Assembly: GCA_963803085.1 (NCBI GenBank)
Contig: CAWDLE010000037.1
Coordinates: 155,839-219,838 of the forward strand
Reading direction: 5' to 3'
DNA: 64,000 nucleotides
Origin: JACVRW01 sp963803085
GTDB taxonomy: Bacteria; Actinomycetota; Thermoleophilia; Solirubrobacterales; Thermoleophilaceae
The translations under genes were made by a program, and so were the position numbers. Positions 40,369 through 48,270 of the stretch are shown here, piece by piece. The notes beneath the pieces were generated by a model that was not told where the DNA came from, searched no databases, and was given only the letters and a program-made list of their open reading frames with translations. Each line of letters opens with the position of its first letter. Position 1 is the first letter of the stretch.

Positions 40369-41199
40369 GTGCCCCTTCCGGACAGCACCGATTGGCTTGG
40401 CTTCTGCCGTCGCGCGGCGGGTGCCGCCCGCGACGCCGTTAACGCCTACGCCACCACGGCCGAACGAGGGGTCGAAACCGGCCGCGGGGAGGGCGGCGAT
40501 ACGGCCTACGTGATCGACCGCGCCGCCGAGGACGCGATCTTCGCGGAGATCGAGCGCCTCGGCGTACCAGTCACCGCGATCTCCGAAGAGCGCGGTGAAC
40601 TTCAGATCGCGGGCGGCAGCGACCTCCGCATAGTCATCGACCCCGTCGACGGCTCTCTCAATGCCAAGCGAGGCCTCCCCTTCGCATGTGTTTCGATCGC
40701 GATCGCGTCGGGGCCCCGCATGGGAGATGTCGAGATCGGCTGGGTGGCGGAGCTCGACCCACGCCTCTCGGTCACCGACGAGCCCAGGCCAGGGCGCGAT
40801 TGGTGGGCTCTGAAGGGAGAGGGCGCGTTCCGCGACGGCGAGCCCCTGCCGCGCCTCCAGCCCGGACCGCTGGAGGTGCTCGGGTTGGAGACCGCTCGAC
40901 CCGAGCTGGTGGCCGCCACCGCATCCGCGATCGAATCCGTGGGCGCCCGCCGCATCCGCGCGCTCGGCTCGGTGGCGATGACCCTCTGCCTGGTCGCGGC
41001 CGGCCAGCTCGACGGAATGCTGAGCCTCCGCCCGATCCGCTCGGTCGACGCCGCGGCCGCCCAGCTGCTCGTGACGGAGGCCGGCGGAGCAGTGAGCTTC
41101 CCAACGGACGACGAGCTGACACTCGAGATGCGCTCACCCGTGCTGGCGGCGCGCGATGTGGAGCTGCTCGAACGATTGCGGTCCACCTTCGCTGGCTAA
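40369..41199 (+). CDS. inositol-monophosphatase-family protein
   Basis: A 276-residue Mg-dependent phosphatase of the inositol monophosphatase superfamily. It carries VIDRAAEDAIFAEIE and ISEERGE (metal Glu), VIDPVDGSLNAKRGLPFACVSI (motif DPVDGS with Leu where Thr is common), and RSVDAAAAQLLVTEAGG as the C-terminal motif, where WD is more usual. These changes are mild, so a substrate other than inositol phosphate (fructose-1,6-bisphosphate, histidinol phosphate or PAP) is possible. Leaderless-type GTG start. Confidence 0.8.
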   Translation: MPLPDSTDWLGFCRRAAGAARDAVNAYATTAERGVETGRGEGGDTAYVIDRAAEDAIFAEIERLGVPVTAISEERGELQIAGGSDLRIVIDPVDGSLNAKRGLPFACVSIAIASGPRMGDVEIGWVAELDPRLSVTDEPRPGRDWWALKGEGAFRDGEPLPRLQPGPLEVLGLETARPELVAATASAIESVGARRIRALGSVAMTLCLVAAGQLDGMLSLRPIRSVDAAAAQLLVTEAGGAVSFPTDDELTLEMRSPVLAARDVELLERLRSTFAG

Positions 41200-41201
41200 C
41201 G

Positions 41202-41300
41202 GCGGGCATTGAGAAGGTCGACCATCCTGCCTAGACCACCAATACGGTGGGTAGAACAGGACGGTCGGCGGAAGATCACCCCTTCACCGCTGCCGTAAAC
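41202..41300 (-). ncRNA. candidate SigB/SigF-dependent small RNA, copy 1 (with its promoter)
   Basis: On the minus strand GTTT (41300-41297), a 15-bp spacer and GGGTGAT (41281-41275) form a SigB/SigF-type promoter. About 7 bp later, at the expected transcription start, a hairpin begins: CGACCGTCCTG (41267-41257) pairs with CAGGATGGTCG (41229-41219) over 11 bp with one G-U, enclosing an inner CCACC/GGTGG hairpin. A single-stranded CU-rich tail (ACCTTCTCAATGC) follows. The same promoter, hairpin plan and tail recur at 59691-59790. No open frame of note lies here. The RNA would be antisense to the end of the gene at 40369-41199. Confidence 0.55.
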
Positions 41301-41363
41301 GCCGCGATGAACCCGGCCGCCGGGATTGACGCCCCCGCATAGCGGGCATTGAGTCCTCTCCTA

Positions 41364-42425
41364 ATGGCCCGTCTCAAAAAAGTCGACTGTTCCGGCCCCG
41401 GCATCCGGCGTCGCCGCCGCGGCAAGGGTTTCGAGTATCTCGATGACGACGGCAAGCGCGTGACCGAGCCGAGCTTGGTCGAGCGGATTCGTGAGCTCGC
41501 CATCCCGCCCGCGTGGGAGGAGGTCTGGATCTGCCCGTATCCGATGGGCCACATCCAGGCCACGGGCACCGATGCTGCCGGGCGCAAGCAGTACCGCTAC
41601 CACGACCAGTGGCGCGAGAGGCGCGACGCCGAGAAGTTCGAGGAGATGATCGATTTCGCGCGGGCGCTCCCGCGCATGCGCAAGCGTGTGGCGAAGGACA
41701 TCGCGCGCAAGGGCATGCCGCGCGAGAAGGTGCTTGCGATCGCGATGCGTCTGCTCGACCGCGGCTTCTTCCGGATCGGCTCGGAGAACTACGCCGAGGA
41801 GAACGACACCTACGGCATCGCGACGATGGGCAAGCGCCACGTGAAGGTCTCGGGCGACCAGGTGACGTTCGACTACGAGGCGAAGGGTGGCAAGCGCCGC
41901 GTCCAGTCGATCGGCGACCCCGAGGTGGCCGAGATCGCGCGAATGCTGAAGAAGCGCCGCGGCGGTGGTGAGGAGCTGCTCGCCTACAAGGAGGGGCAGC
42001 GCTGGGTGGACGTGAAATCAGCGGACATCAACGCCTACCTGAAGGAAGCCACCGGCGGGGACTTCAGCGCGAAGGACTTCCGCACCTGGAGCGGCACGGT
42101 GCTCGCCGCGGTGGCGCTGGCCGTGGCGGGAATGGCATCGGGGTCGAAGTCCTCACGCACCCGTGCGAAGAGCCGCGCGGTCAAGGAGGTCTCGCGCTAC
42201 CTCGGCAACACGCCGGCGGTCTGCCGCGCCTCTTACATCGACCCGCGTGTGTTCGACCGCTTCGACGGAGGACTCACGATCGGGGGCGCGCTTCCGGAGC
42301 TCGTGGAGGACACCGCGCGGTGGCCCGACGTGCGTCCTGTCGAGGAGGCCGTGCTCGATCTGATCGCGGACAACCGCGAGTCGGACCTTGTTGAGGAGGG
42401 AGTGGAGCTGGCCGCGGTCGCCTAG
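41364..42425 (+). CDS. DNA topoisomerase IB
   Basis: A 353-residue bacterial type IB topoisomerase that relaxes supercoils by nicking one strand through a 3'-phosphotyrosine. The N-terminal domain includes LAIPPAWEEVWICPYPMGHI, and the catalytic domain includes LDRGFFRIGSENYAEENDTY (Arg), VSGDQVTFDYEAKGGKRR (Lys), DFRTWSGTVLAA (Arg/His site) and the active Tyr in CRASYIDPRVFD (about residue 291). ATG at 41364 is chosen because it begins MARLKKVDCSGPGI; no strong ribosome binding site precedes it. Followed by DNA repair genes. Confidence 0.92.
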   Translation: MARLKKVDCSGPGIRRRRRGKGFEYLDDDGKRVTEPSLVERIRELAIPPAWEEVWICPYPMGHIQATGTDAAGRKQYRYHDQWRERRDAEKFEEMIDFARALPRMRKRVAKDIARKGMPREKVLAIAMRLLDRGFFRIGSENYAEENDTYGIATMGKRHVKVSGDQVTFDYEAKGGKRRVQSIGDPEVAEIARMLKKRRGGGEELLAYKEGQRWVDVKSADINAYLKEATGGDFSAKDFRTWSGTVLAAVALAVAGMASGSKSSRTRAKSRAVKEVSRYLGNTPAVCRASYIDPRVFDRFDGGLTIGGALPELVEDTARWPDVRPVEEAVLDLIADNRESDLVEEGVELAAVA

Positions 42426-42964
42426 GAGCGGCGGCCGAAATCCGTGGTGTAGGTGCCGCCACCGCCGCCGACCGGGGTGCCCGAGACGACTCCGATTCCG
42501 ATCGAGCGGAAGGAGCCGCTGAGGATGTTCGCGCGGTGCGGCGGGCTGTTCATCCAGGCCGAACCGATCGACCGCGGCGTCGAGCGGTTGCCCGAGCCGT
42601 AGGCGATGTTCTCGCCGACCGTCCAGCTGCGGGCGCCCGAGAGGTAGCCGGTGCTGCGGATGCGGTCGACAAAGCTCGCCCCGCCCGGCGAGGTGTGCGA
42701 GAAGAACTTCCGCCGCGCCATCGCGCGGGAGTGCCGCTGGGCGGCCGTCGAGAGCTTGTGGTTCAGCCGCAGCGGGCGCAGGCGGTGGCGCGCACGCTCG
42801 GCGTTCAGCACGCACAGCGTGGCGCGCACCAGGGCGCGCTTGCTTGCCTTCGCGGCAGTCGCGTTCGCCGAGGAGCACGCCCCGGCCGCGGATGCGCTTG
42901 GCACTGCGAAGAGAAGGACGGCAAGAGCAGTCACGACCAACACGACTGACTTGGTAAAGCTCAT
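42422..42964 (-). CDS. secreted CAP-domain protein
   Basis: A 180-residue exported protein. It has a signal peptide (VVLVVTALAVLLFAVPSASA) and a CAP/SCP domain with VLNAERARHRLRPLRLN, AMARRKFFSHTSPGG, GENIAYGSGN, SAWMNSPPHRANILSG and the final GIGVVSG. The active-site-like His pair and Glu are intact, and it is longer and closer to the canonical CAP fold than the one at 19127-19573. Its stop overlaps the convergent topoisomerase stop by 4 bp. No c-di-AMP riboswitch precedes this copy. Confidence 0.87.
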   Translation of the reverse strand: MSFTKSVVLVVTALAVLLFAVPSASAAGACSSANATAAKASKRALVRATLCVLNAERARHRLRPLRLNHKLSTAAQRHSRAMARRKFFSHTSPGGASFVDRIRSTGYLSGARSWTVGENIAYGSGNRSTPRSIGSAWMNSPPHRANILSGSFRSIGIGVVSGTPVGGGGGTYTTDFGRRS

Positions 42965-43038
42965 TCACTAGTTGAGTCGGCCTGTCGCGTGAGACCTTTA
43001 GGGGGTCGGAGATCGGCCCTGGACGGGTGTTCGAACCC

Positions 43039-43063
43039 GTTTGGGGGACACGACCACGGGTAG
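43039..43063 (+). promoter_or_regulatory. SigB/SigF-type promoter of the HAD hydrolase gene
   Basis: GTTT (43039-43042), exactly 15 bp, then GGGTAG (43058-43063). The ATG follows 9 bp later without a ribosome binding site. This matches the spacing and sequence of the boxes at 28586 and 41300, placing this gene in the predicted SigB/SigF regulon. Confidence 0.55.
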
Positions 43064-43072
43064 GGACGCCGA

Positions 43073-43729
43073 ATGCCACCCGCAGCCATCCTCGACGTCG
43101 ACGGGACGCTCGTCGACACGAACTACCACCACACGATCGCCTGGTACCGCGCGTTCCGCCAGAACGGGGTCCTGCTCCCGATCTGGCGCATCCACAGGCA
43201 CATCGGCATGGGCGGCGACCAGCTCGTCAAGGCGCTCGGTGGCGAGCAGCTCGAGAACGAGAAGGGCGACGACATCCGCGCGGCCGAGCGCGTCCTGTAC
43301 GGCGAGCTGATGAGCGAGGTGGAGCCGCTCGAGGGCGCCCGCGCGCTGATCGAGGACCTGAAGGAGAGCGGTCACGCGGTGGTGCTCGCCAGTTCGGCGA
43401 AGAGGCACGAGGTGGAGCATTACCTCGACCTGCTCGACGCGCGCGAGCTGGCCGACGACTGGACCACGTCCGACGACGTGGAGGCCACGAAGCCCGAGCC
43501 CGACCTCGTGGTCGCCGCGGTGGAGAAGGCGGGCGGCGGCGAGGCCGTGATGGTCGGCGACTCGACGTGGGACTGTGAGGCCGCCAAGCGCGCCGGGGTC
43601 GACACGATCGCCGTGCTCACGGGTGGCTTCTCCGAGAGCGAGCTCCGCGATGCTGGCGCGCTCGTGGTCTATTCCTCGATCAAGGATCTGCGCGAGTCCC
43701 TCGACGAGACCCCGCTTGCGGCAAGCTAG
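43073..43729 (+). CDS. HAD-family phosphatase
   Basis: A 218-residue HAD hydrolase, subfamily I. Motif I is AAILDVDGTLVDTNYHH, motif II VVLASSAKR, motif III region TKPEPDLVVAAVEKAG and motif IV VMVGDSTWDCEAAKRAG. A helical cap follows motif I (residues about 15-80). It resembles phosphoglycolate phosphatase or beta-phosphoglucomutase-type enzymes; substrate is unclear. It lies 5 bp upstream of the NHEJ ligase, so both may be transcribed from the SigB/SigF-type promoter ahead of it. Confidence 0.85.
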   Translation: MPPAAILDVDGTLVDTNYHHTIAWYRAFRQNGVLLPIWRIHRHIGMGGDQLVKALGGEQLENEKGDDIRAAERVLYGELMSEVEPLEGARALIEDLKESGHAVVLASSAKRHEVEHYLDLLDARELADDWTTSDDVEATKPEPDLVVAAVEKAGGGEAVMVGDSTWDCEAAKRAGVDTIAVLTGGFSESELRDAGALVVYSSIKDLRESLDETPLAAS

Positions 43730-43734
43730 GGGTC

Positions 43735-45159
43735 ATGGCCGACAGGCTCGGCAGCTACAAGGCGAAGCGCGACTTCGAGAAGACGCCTGAGCCGAAGGGA
43801 CGCAAGCGCGGGAAGCCGAGGGAGGCGCGCTTCGTGGTCCAGGAGCATCACGCGCGGCGGCTCCACTGGGACCTGCGGCTCGAGCACGAGGGCACGCTGG
43901 CGTCCTGGGCGCTCCCCCGTGGTGTGCCCGAGCACCCGGATGAGAACCGCCTTGCGGTCCGGACCGAGGATCACCCGCTCGAGTACCTGGAGTTCGCGGG
44001 CGAGATCCCGAAGGGCGAGTACGGCGCCGGGACGATGCTCGTCTGGGACGGCGGCACCTACGACGCGGAGAAGTTCCGCGACGACGAGGTGATAGCGACC
44101 TTCCACGGCGAGCGCATGAACGGCCGCTACGCCCTGTTCCGGACGCGCGAGAGCGACTGGATGATCCACCGCATGGACCCGCCGGCCGACCCGACCTACG
44201 AGCCGTTTCCGGATCGGATTAAGCCGATGATGGCCCGCAGCGGCAAGCTGCCTCCACGCGAGAGGGAGTTCGGCTTCGAGGTCAAGTGGGACGGGATCCG
44301 CACGGTGGCGTTCTGCGACCACGGCCACATCGATCTCCAGGGCCGCAACCTGAGCGACTTCACGCCGCGCTACCCCGAGGTGCGCGAGCTGGCCCGCTCG
44401 CTCGGCTCGCGGCGGGTTGTGCTCGATGGGGAGATCGTGGCGTTCGACGACGAGGGCCGTCCGAGCTTCGAGCGCCTTCAGGCGCGCATGCACCTGGCGT
44501 CCGACTCAGCCGTGCGGCGGCGCATGCGCGACATCCCCGCGACCTACGTGATCTTCGACCTGCTCTACCTCGACGGCCACTCCACGATGTCGCTCTCATA
44601 CGAGGAGCGCCGCAGCCTGCTCGAGCGGCTGGAGCTCGAGGGGCCGGCGTGGCGCACCCCGTCGTACCATCGCGGCGAGGGGAGCGCCCTGCTCGAGGCC
44701 ACAAAGCAGCTCGGCATCGAGGGCGTGGTCGCGAAGAAGCTCGACGGCCCCTACCAGCCGGGCGTGCGCGCCTCGCACTGGATCAAGGTGAAGAACGTCC
44801 ACACGCAGGATGTGGCGATCGGCGGCTGGACGCCGGGCGAGGGCGGCCGGAGCACCAGCATCGGCGCGCTCGCGGTGGGGGTGATGGAGGACGACCAGCT
44901 GGTCTACGTCGGAAAGGTGGGCACCGGGTTCACCGAGCAGTCGCTCGCGCTCGTGAAGCGCGAGCTCGACCCGCTGCGCACTGACACCAGCCCGTTCAGC
45001 GGCCGCCAGCCGCCAAAGGGCACGATCTTCGTGGAACCGCGGCTGGTTGCGCACGTCGAGTTCCGCGAGTGGACCAAGAGCGGGACGCTTCGCGCGCCCT
45101 CGTTCAAGGGCCTCCGACCGGACATGTCGCCGCAGGAATGCGTGCGCGAGGAAGGTTAA
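43735..45159 (+). CDS. ligD: LigD-type ATP-dependent DNA ligase with 3'-phosphoesterase domain
   Basis: A 474-residue non-homologous end-joining enzyme made of two of the three LigD modules. The phosphoesterase domain (about 1-150) has VVQEHHARRLHWDLRLEHEG, SWALPRGVPEHP and GEIPKGEYGAGTMLVWDGG. The ligase domain (about 165-470) has the adenylated Lys in EVKWDGIR (about residue 184), VLDGEIVAFD, IEGVVAKKLDGPY and WIKVKN. The polymerase module is missing here but present as its own gene at 46048. It seals broken ends in partnership with Ku. Located between the HAD gene and ku on the same strand. Confidence 0.93.
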   Translation: MADRLGSYKAKRDFEKTPEPKGRKRGKPREARFVVQEHHARRLHWDLRLEHEGTLASWALPRGVPEHPDENRLAVRTEDHPLEYLEFAGEIPKGEYGAGTMLVWDGGTYDAEKFRDDEVIATFHGERMNGRYALFRTRESDWMIHRMDPPADPTYEPFPDRIKPMMARSGKLPPREREFGFEVKWDGIRTVAFCDHGHIDLQGRNLSDFTPRYPEVRELARSLGSRRVVLDGEIVAFDDEGRPSFERLQARMHLASDSAVRRRMRDIPATYVIFDLLYLDGHSTMSLSYEERRSLLERLELEGPAWRTPSYHRGEGSALLEATKQLGIEGVVAKKLDGPYQPGVRASHWIKVKNVHTQDVAIGGWTPGEGGRSTSIGALAVGVMEDDQLVYVGKVGTGFTEQSLALVKRELDPLRTDTSPFSGRQPPKGTIFVEPRLVAHVEFREWTKSGTLRAPSFKGLRPDMSPQECVREEG

Positions 45160-45174
45160 GAGCCCGCGTGTGGG

Positions 45175-45180
45175 TACCTT
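45175..45180 (+). promoter_or_regulatory. possible -10 box of a leaderless ku transcript
   Basis: TACCTT ends 6 bp before the ku ATG, in the 27-bp gap after the ligase stop. It would allow ku to be transcribed apart from the ligase gene. Confidence 0.35.
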
Positions 45181-45186
45181 TGATGC

Positions 45187-46047
45187 ATGCCACGCGCAAT
45201 TTGGAGCGGTGCGATCAGCTTCGGACTGGTCAACATCCCCGTCAAGCTCTACAGCGCGGTCTCGCGTAAGACCGTCAGGTTCCACCAGATCGACGCCGAG
45301 TCGGGCCAGCGCATCCGCCAGCAGCGGGTGAACCCTGGCTCCGGCGAGGAGGTCCCCTACGAGCAGATCGTCAAGGGCTACGAGATCAGCCCGGACCGCT
45401 ACGTGACGATCACGCCCGAGGAGCTGGAGTCGCTCGAGCCGCAGAAGACTCGCACGATCGACATCGAGGAGTTTGTGGACCTCGAGCAGATCGACCCGAT
45501 CTACTACGACCACCCTTACTACCTCGCCCCCGACAAGGGAGCGGCGAAGGCCTACAAGCTGTTGCTCGACGCGATGGAGGAGGCCGACAAGGTCGCCATC
45601 GCGCGGGTGGTGATTCGCTCGAAGGAGAACCTCGTGGCGCTGCGCTCCTACAGGGGCGCGATCACGATGGAGACGATGCTGTTCCCCGACGAGGTCACGC
45701 AGCCGGATTCGCTCGAGGAGCTCGCGGCGGTGGACGGCGACGTGAAGACCACCAAGCGCGAGCTCGACATGGCGAAGCAGCTGATCGAGTCGCTCTCGGG
45801 TGACTTCGACCCGAGCGGATACCGCGACGAATACCGCGAGCGCGTGCTGGACCTGATCGAGCGCAAGGCCGCGGGTGAGACGATCACCATCGAGGAGCCG
45901 GCCGCCGAGAAGAAGGAGGTCCCCGACCTCATGGCGGCGCTCGAGGCGTCGATCTCGGCTTCGAAGAGCCCGCCGAAGAAGAAGGCGTCGTCGGGCAACG
46001 GCGGCTCGAAGTCGAAGCCAAGGAAAAAGACGGCAGCGAAGAAGTAG
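45187..46047 (+). CDS. ku: Ku DNA-end-binding protein
   Basis: A 286-residue bacterial Ku homodimer subunit that threads onto double-strand ends and recruits LigD. The start MPRAIWSGAISFGLVNIPVK is the family signature; VPYEQIVKGYEI and YYLAPDKGAAKAYKLLL follow. The C-terminal tail from about residue 255 is Lys/Ser rich (KKKASSGNGG, KPRKKTAAKK), as in Ku proteins whose tails bind DNA. The stop is immediately followed by the polymerase gene start. Confidence 0.96.
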   Translation: MPRAIWSGAISFGLVNIPVKLYSAVSRKTVRFHQIDAESGQRIRQQRVNPGSGEEVPYEQIVKGYEISPDRYVTITPEELESLEPQKTRTIDIEEFVDLEQIDPIYYDHPYYLAPDKGAAKAYKLLLDAMEEADKVAIARVVIRSKENLVALRSYRGAITMETMLFPDEVTQPDSLEELAAVDGDVKTTKRELDMAKQLIESLSGDFDPSGYRDEYRERVLDLIERKAAGETITIEEPAAEKKEVPDLMAALEASISASKSPPKKKASSGNGGSKSKPRKKTAAKK

Positions 46048-46944
46048 GTGTCGTCGCGCGTCGAGGTTGAAGTCGAGGGCCGCCGGCTCTCGCTCTCGAA
46101 CCTCGACAAGGTGATGTACCCGGCCACCGGGTTCACCAAGGGCCAGGTGATCGACTACTACACGCGCATCGCGCCCGTGCTGCTCCCTCACCTGCTCGAC
46201 CGCCCTCTGACGCTGAAGCGCTATCCGAACGGCGTGGAAGGCCAGTACTTCTACGAGAAGCAGTGCCCGTCGCACCGCCCCGACTGGGTGCGCAGCGAGC
46301 CGGTCGGGCTGCGCAGCAAGACGATCCAGTTCTGCATCTGCGATGACCTGCCCACGATCGTCTGGCTCGCCAACCTGGCGGACCTCGAGCTGCACCCGTC
46401 GCTCTCGAAGGTGCCCGAGGTGGAGCGGCCCACGATCATGGCATTCGACCTGGATCCCGGCCCGCCGGCGGGCATCCCGGAGTGCTGCAACGTCGCGCTG
46501 ATCCTGCGCGACGCGCTCAGCCGCATCGGGCTCGAGTCGTTCGCGAAGACGTCCGGGTCGAAGGGCATCCAGGTGTACGTGCCGCTGAACGTGGACGACG
46601 TGGACTACGACCACGGCACCAAGCGCCTCTCCCAGGCGCTCGCGCGGCACCTCGAAGGCGAGCATCCGAAGCTGATCGTCTCGAGTCAGAAGAAGGAGCT
46701 CCGCAAGGGCAAGGTGCTGATCGACTGGAGTCAGAACGACGAGCACAAGACCACCGTGTCGGTCTACTCGTTGCGCGCCCGCGAGCGTCCGACCGTGTCG
46801 ACGCCGCTCGACTGGGACGAGGTGGAGGCGGCGGACCCGGCCGCGCTGGTCTTTGAGGCCGGCGACCTGCTGGAGCGGGTGGAGGAACGCGGCGACCTGT
46901 TCGCGCCGGTGCACGAGCTGAAGCAGCGGTTGCCGGATCTCTGA
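46048..46944 (+). CDS. ligD: LigD-type NHEJ polymerase/primase
   Basis: A 298-residue stand-alone LigD polymerase (archaeo-eukaryotic primase fold) that fills and extends DNA ends with a preference for ribonucleotides. It has LDKVMYPATGFTKGQVIDYY, RPLTLKRYPNG, the catalytic acidic motif FDLDPGPPAG (about residue 134), KTSGSKGIQVYVPL and VLIDWSQNDEHKTTV. It begins with GTG directly at the Ku stop, so Ku and polymerase are translated together. With the ligase at 43735 this reconstitutes full LigD function from two chains. Confidence 0.94.
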   Translation: MSSRVEVEVEGRRLSLSNLDKVMYPATGFTKGQVIDYYTRIAPVLLPHLLDRPLTLKRYPNGVEGQYFYEKQCPSHRPDWVRSEPVGLRSKTIQFCICDDLPTIVWLANLADLELHPSLSKVPEVERPTIMAFDLDPGPPAGIPECCNVALILRDALSRIGLESFAKTSGSKGIQVYVPLNVDDVDYDHGTKRLSQALARHLEGEHPKLIVSSQKKELRKGKVLIDWSQNDEHKTTVSVYSLRARERPTVSTPLDWDEVEAADPAALVFEAGDLLERVEERGDLFAPVHELKQRLPDL

Positions 46945-46965
46945 GCGAGTACCGTTCGGGGCCGA

Positions 46966-48015
46966 ATGGTTGATTGGGGGCTAGCCCGTCAGATCGCTGC
47001 CCTCGCGGCAGGACGAGGCGCTGAGGAAGCAGCTCCTTTCGATGCCGTCGTTCTTTCGGCCGAGATGGAGGGTCCGGTGGCCCGCTACACGGGATTGGCG
47101 CTCGCATCGCCCACGCCCCCCGTCGAGGTGGTGGGCCGCGCCGAGTGGGCCGCCGGGAACCTCGACACCCTGTCTCACATTCTCGATCCCGTTGCGGCCC
47201 GCCTGGACGAGCGCCTTGCGTTCGCGGGGCCACTGGCGGGCGCTCTGCGAATCGGGGCGTCAGCCACCGTCGCCGCCGAGGCCGGCCTCGTCATGGGATA
47301 TCTGTCCTCGAGGGTGCTCGGCCAGTACGACGTCTCGCTGCTCGGCGCTGACACAGACCCCCGCCTCCTCTTCGTCGGACCCAACCTCGCCGGCGCGGTG
47401 CGCGACCTCGAGGTGGACGCCGACTCCTTCGGCCGCTGGATCTGTGCGCACGAGCTCACGCACGTGTTCCAGTTCCAGGGCGTGCCCTGGCTGCGCGAGC
47501 ACATGAGCGGCCTGCTGCGCCGCTACGTGTCCACCCTTGAGGTCCGTATTCAGAGCGGTTCGGCGGGCGGGCTGCCGTCCCTGCCGGACCCCTCGCGGTT
47601 GGTCGAGGCGTTCCGGGAGGGTGGGCTCGCTGCTCTGGTCCAATCGCCTGAACAGCGGGCATTGATGGATGAGATTCAGGCGACCATGTCGGTGATCGAG
47701 GGGTATTCCGAGCACGTGATGGACGCGATCGCCGCGGAGGTGATCCCCTCACACGAGCAGCTGCGGGCTGCGATGGACCGACGCCGCCGCAGTCGCTCCG
47801 CCCCGCAGCGGATCATCGAGCGCCTGCTCGGCTTCGACGTGAAGCTGCGCCAGTACGAGCAGGGCAAGAAGTTCGCGGACGCCGTGGCGGAGCTGGCGGG
47901 CATCGAGGGGCTCAATCGGGTGTGGTCGTCCCCGTCGGCGCTCCCGAGCGCCGGCGAACTGCAGCATCCAAGGCAGTGGCTCGAACGCACCGAGCCCGCC
48001 GCCAGCGCCGCCTAA
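46966..48015 (+). CDS. DUF2342-type zincin metalloprotease
   Basis: A 349-residue actinobacterial zincin-like protein, the type often annotated as zinc-dependent metalloprotease or coenzyme F420-associated. It starts MVDWGLARQIAALAAG, contains YDVSLLGADTDPRLLFVGPN and the catalytic HExxH as CAHELTHVFQFQGVPWL (about residue 163). A second helical half carries SVIEGYSEHVMDAIA with the likely third ligand Glu. Its substrate is unknown. TACCGT (46950-46955) ends 10 bp before the ATG, so it may have its own leaderless transcript after the NHEJ genes. Confidence 0.82.
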   Translation: MVDWGLARQIAALAAGRGAEEAAPFDAVVLSAEMEGPVARYTGLALASPTPPVEVVGRAEWAAGNLDTLSHILDPVAARLDERLAFAGPLAGALRIGASATVAAEAGLVMGYLSSRVLGQYDVSLLGADTDPRLLFVGPNLAGAVRDLEVDADSFGRWICAHELTHVFQFQGVPWLREHMSGLLRRYVSTLEVRIQSGSAGGLPSLPDPSRLVEAFREGGLAALVQSPEQRALMDEIQATMSVIEGYSEHVMDAIAAEVIPSHEQLRAAMDRRRRSRSAPQRIIERLLGFDVKLRQYEQGKKFADAVAELAGIEGLNRVWSSPSALPSAGELQHPRQWLERTEPAASAA

Positions 48016-48043
48016 ATCCCGCACTCCACGCGCCCGCACCCAC

Positions 48044-48110
48044 TGCCACGAGTTTCGTCGCATATGTGACCCCTTTCTCGTGGCACCACCGCTGAGGCCG
48101 CCTTCATTGC
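48044..48110. repeat. dispersed palindromic element, copy C
   Basis: The core (48044-48085) has 9-bp arms TGCCACGAG/CTCGTGGCA and an inner GTCGCA-TA-TGTGAC hairpin with a G-U pair. The block GGCCGCCTTCATTGC (48096-48110) matches, inverted, the flank of copy A. It lies 28 bp after the zincin stop. Confidence 0.7.
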
Positions 48111-48160
48111 GGTCGTAGACCCAAGTGCCGTCTGCAACGTGTAACGGAAGTGCAGACGAG

Positions 48161-48189
48161 GTTTACGTACATGTGTTCGTAGGTATACT
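48161..48189 (+). promoter_or_regulatory. promoter of the basic 175-residue protein
   Basis: TTTACG (48162-48167), 16-bp spacer, TATACT (48184-48189) fit a housekeeping promoter. The overlapping GTTT (48161) and AGGTAT (48181-48186) could also be read by a SigB/SigF-type factor with 16-bp spacing. An unusually AT-rich leader of about 25 bp follows, then AAGGAGAG before the ATG, so this mRNA is not leaderless and is likely well expressed. Confidence 0.55.
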
Positions 48190-48270
48190 CCTATGGAAGT
48201 TAAATTTAATAACGTCCCAGTTCCCCCGAGGATGCCGTCCAGATCGAGGACGGGAAGGAGAGTCGACACA

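Noticed and set aside
43029..43046. tRNA-like T-arm (GTTCGAAC in a palindrome)
   Set aside because: No acceptor, D or anticodon arms can be drawn around it; it is better explained as the upstream part of the SigB/SigF-type promoter region.
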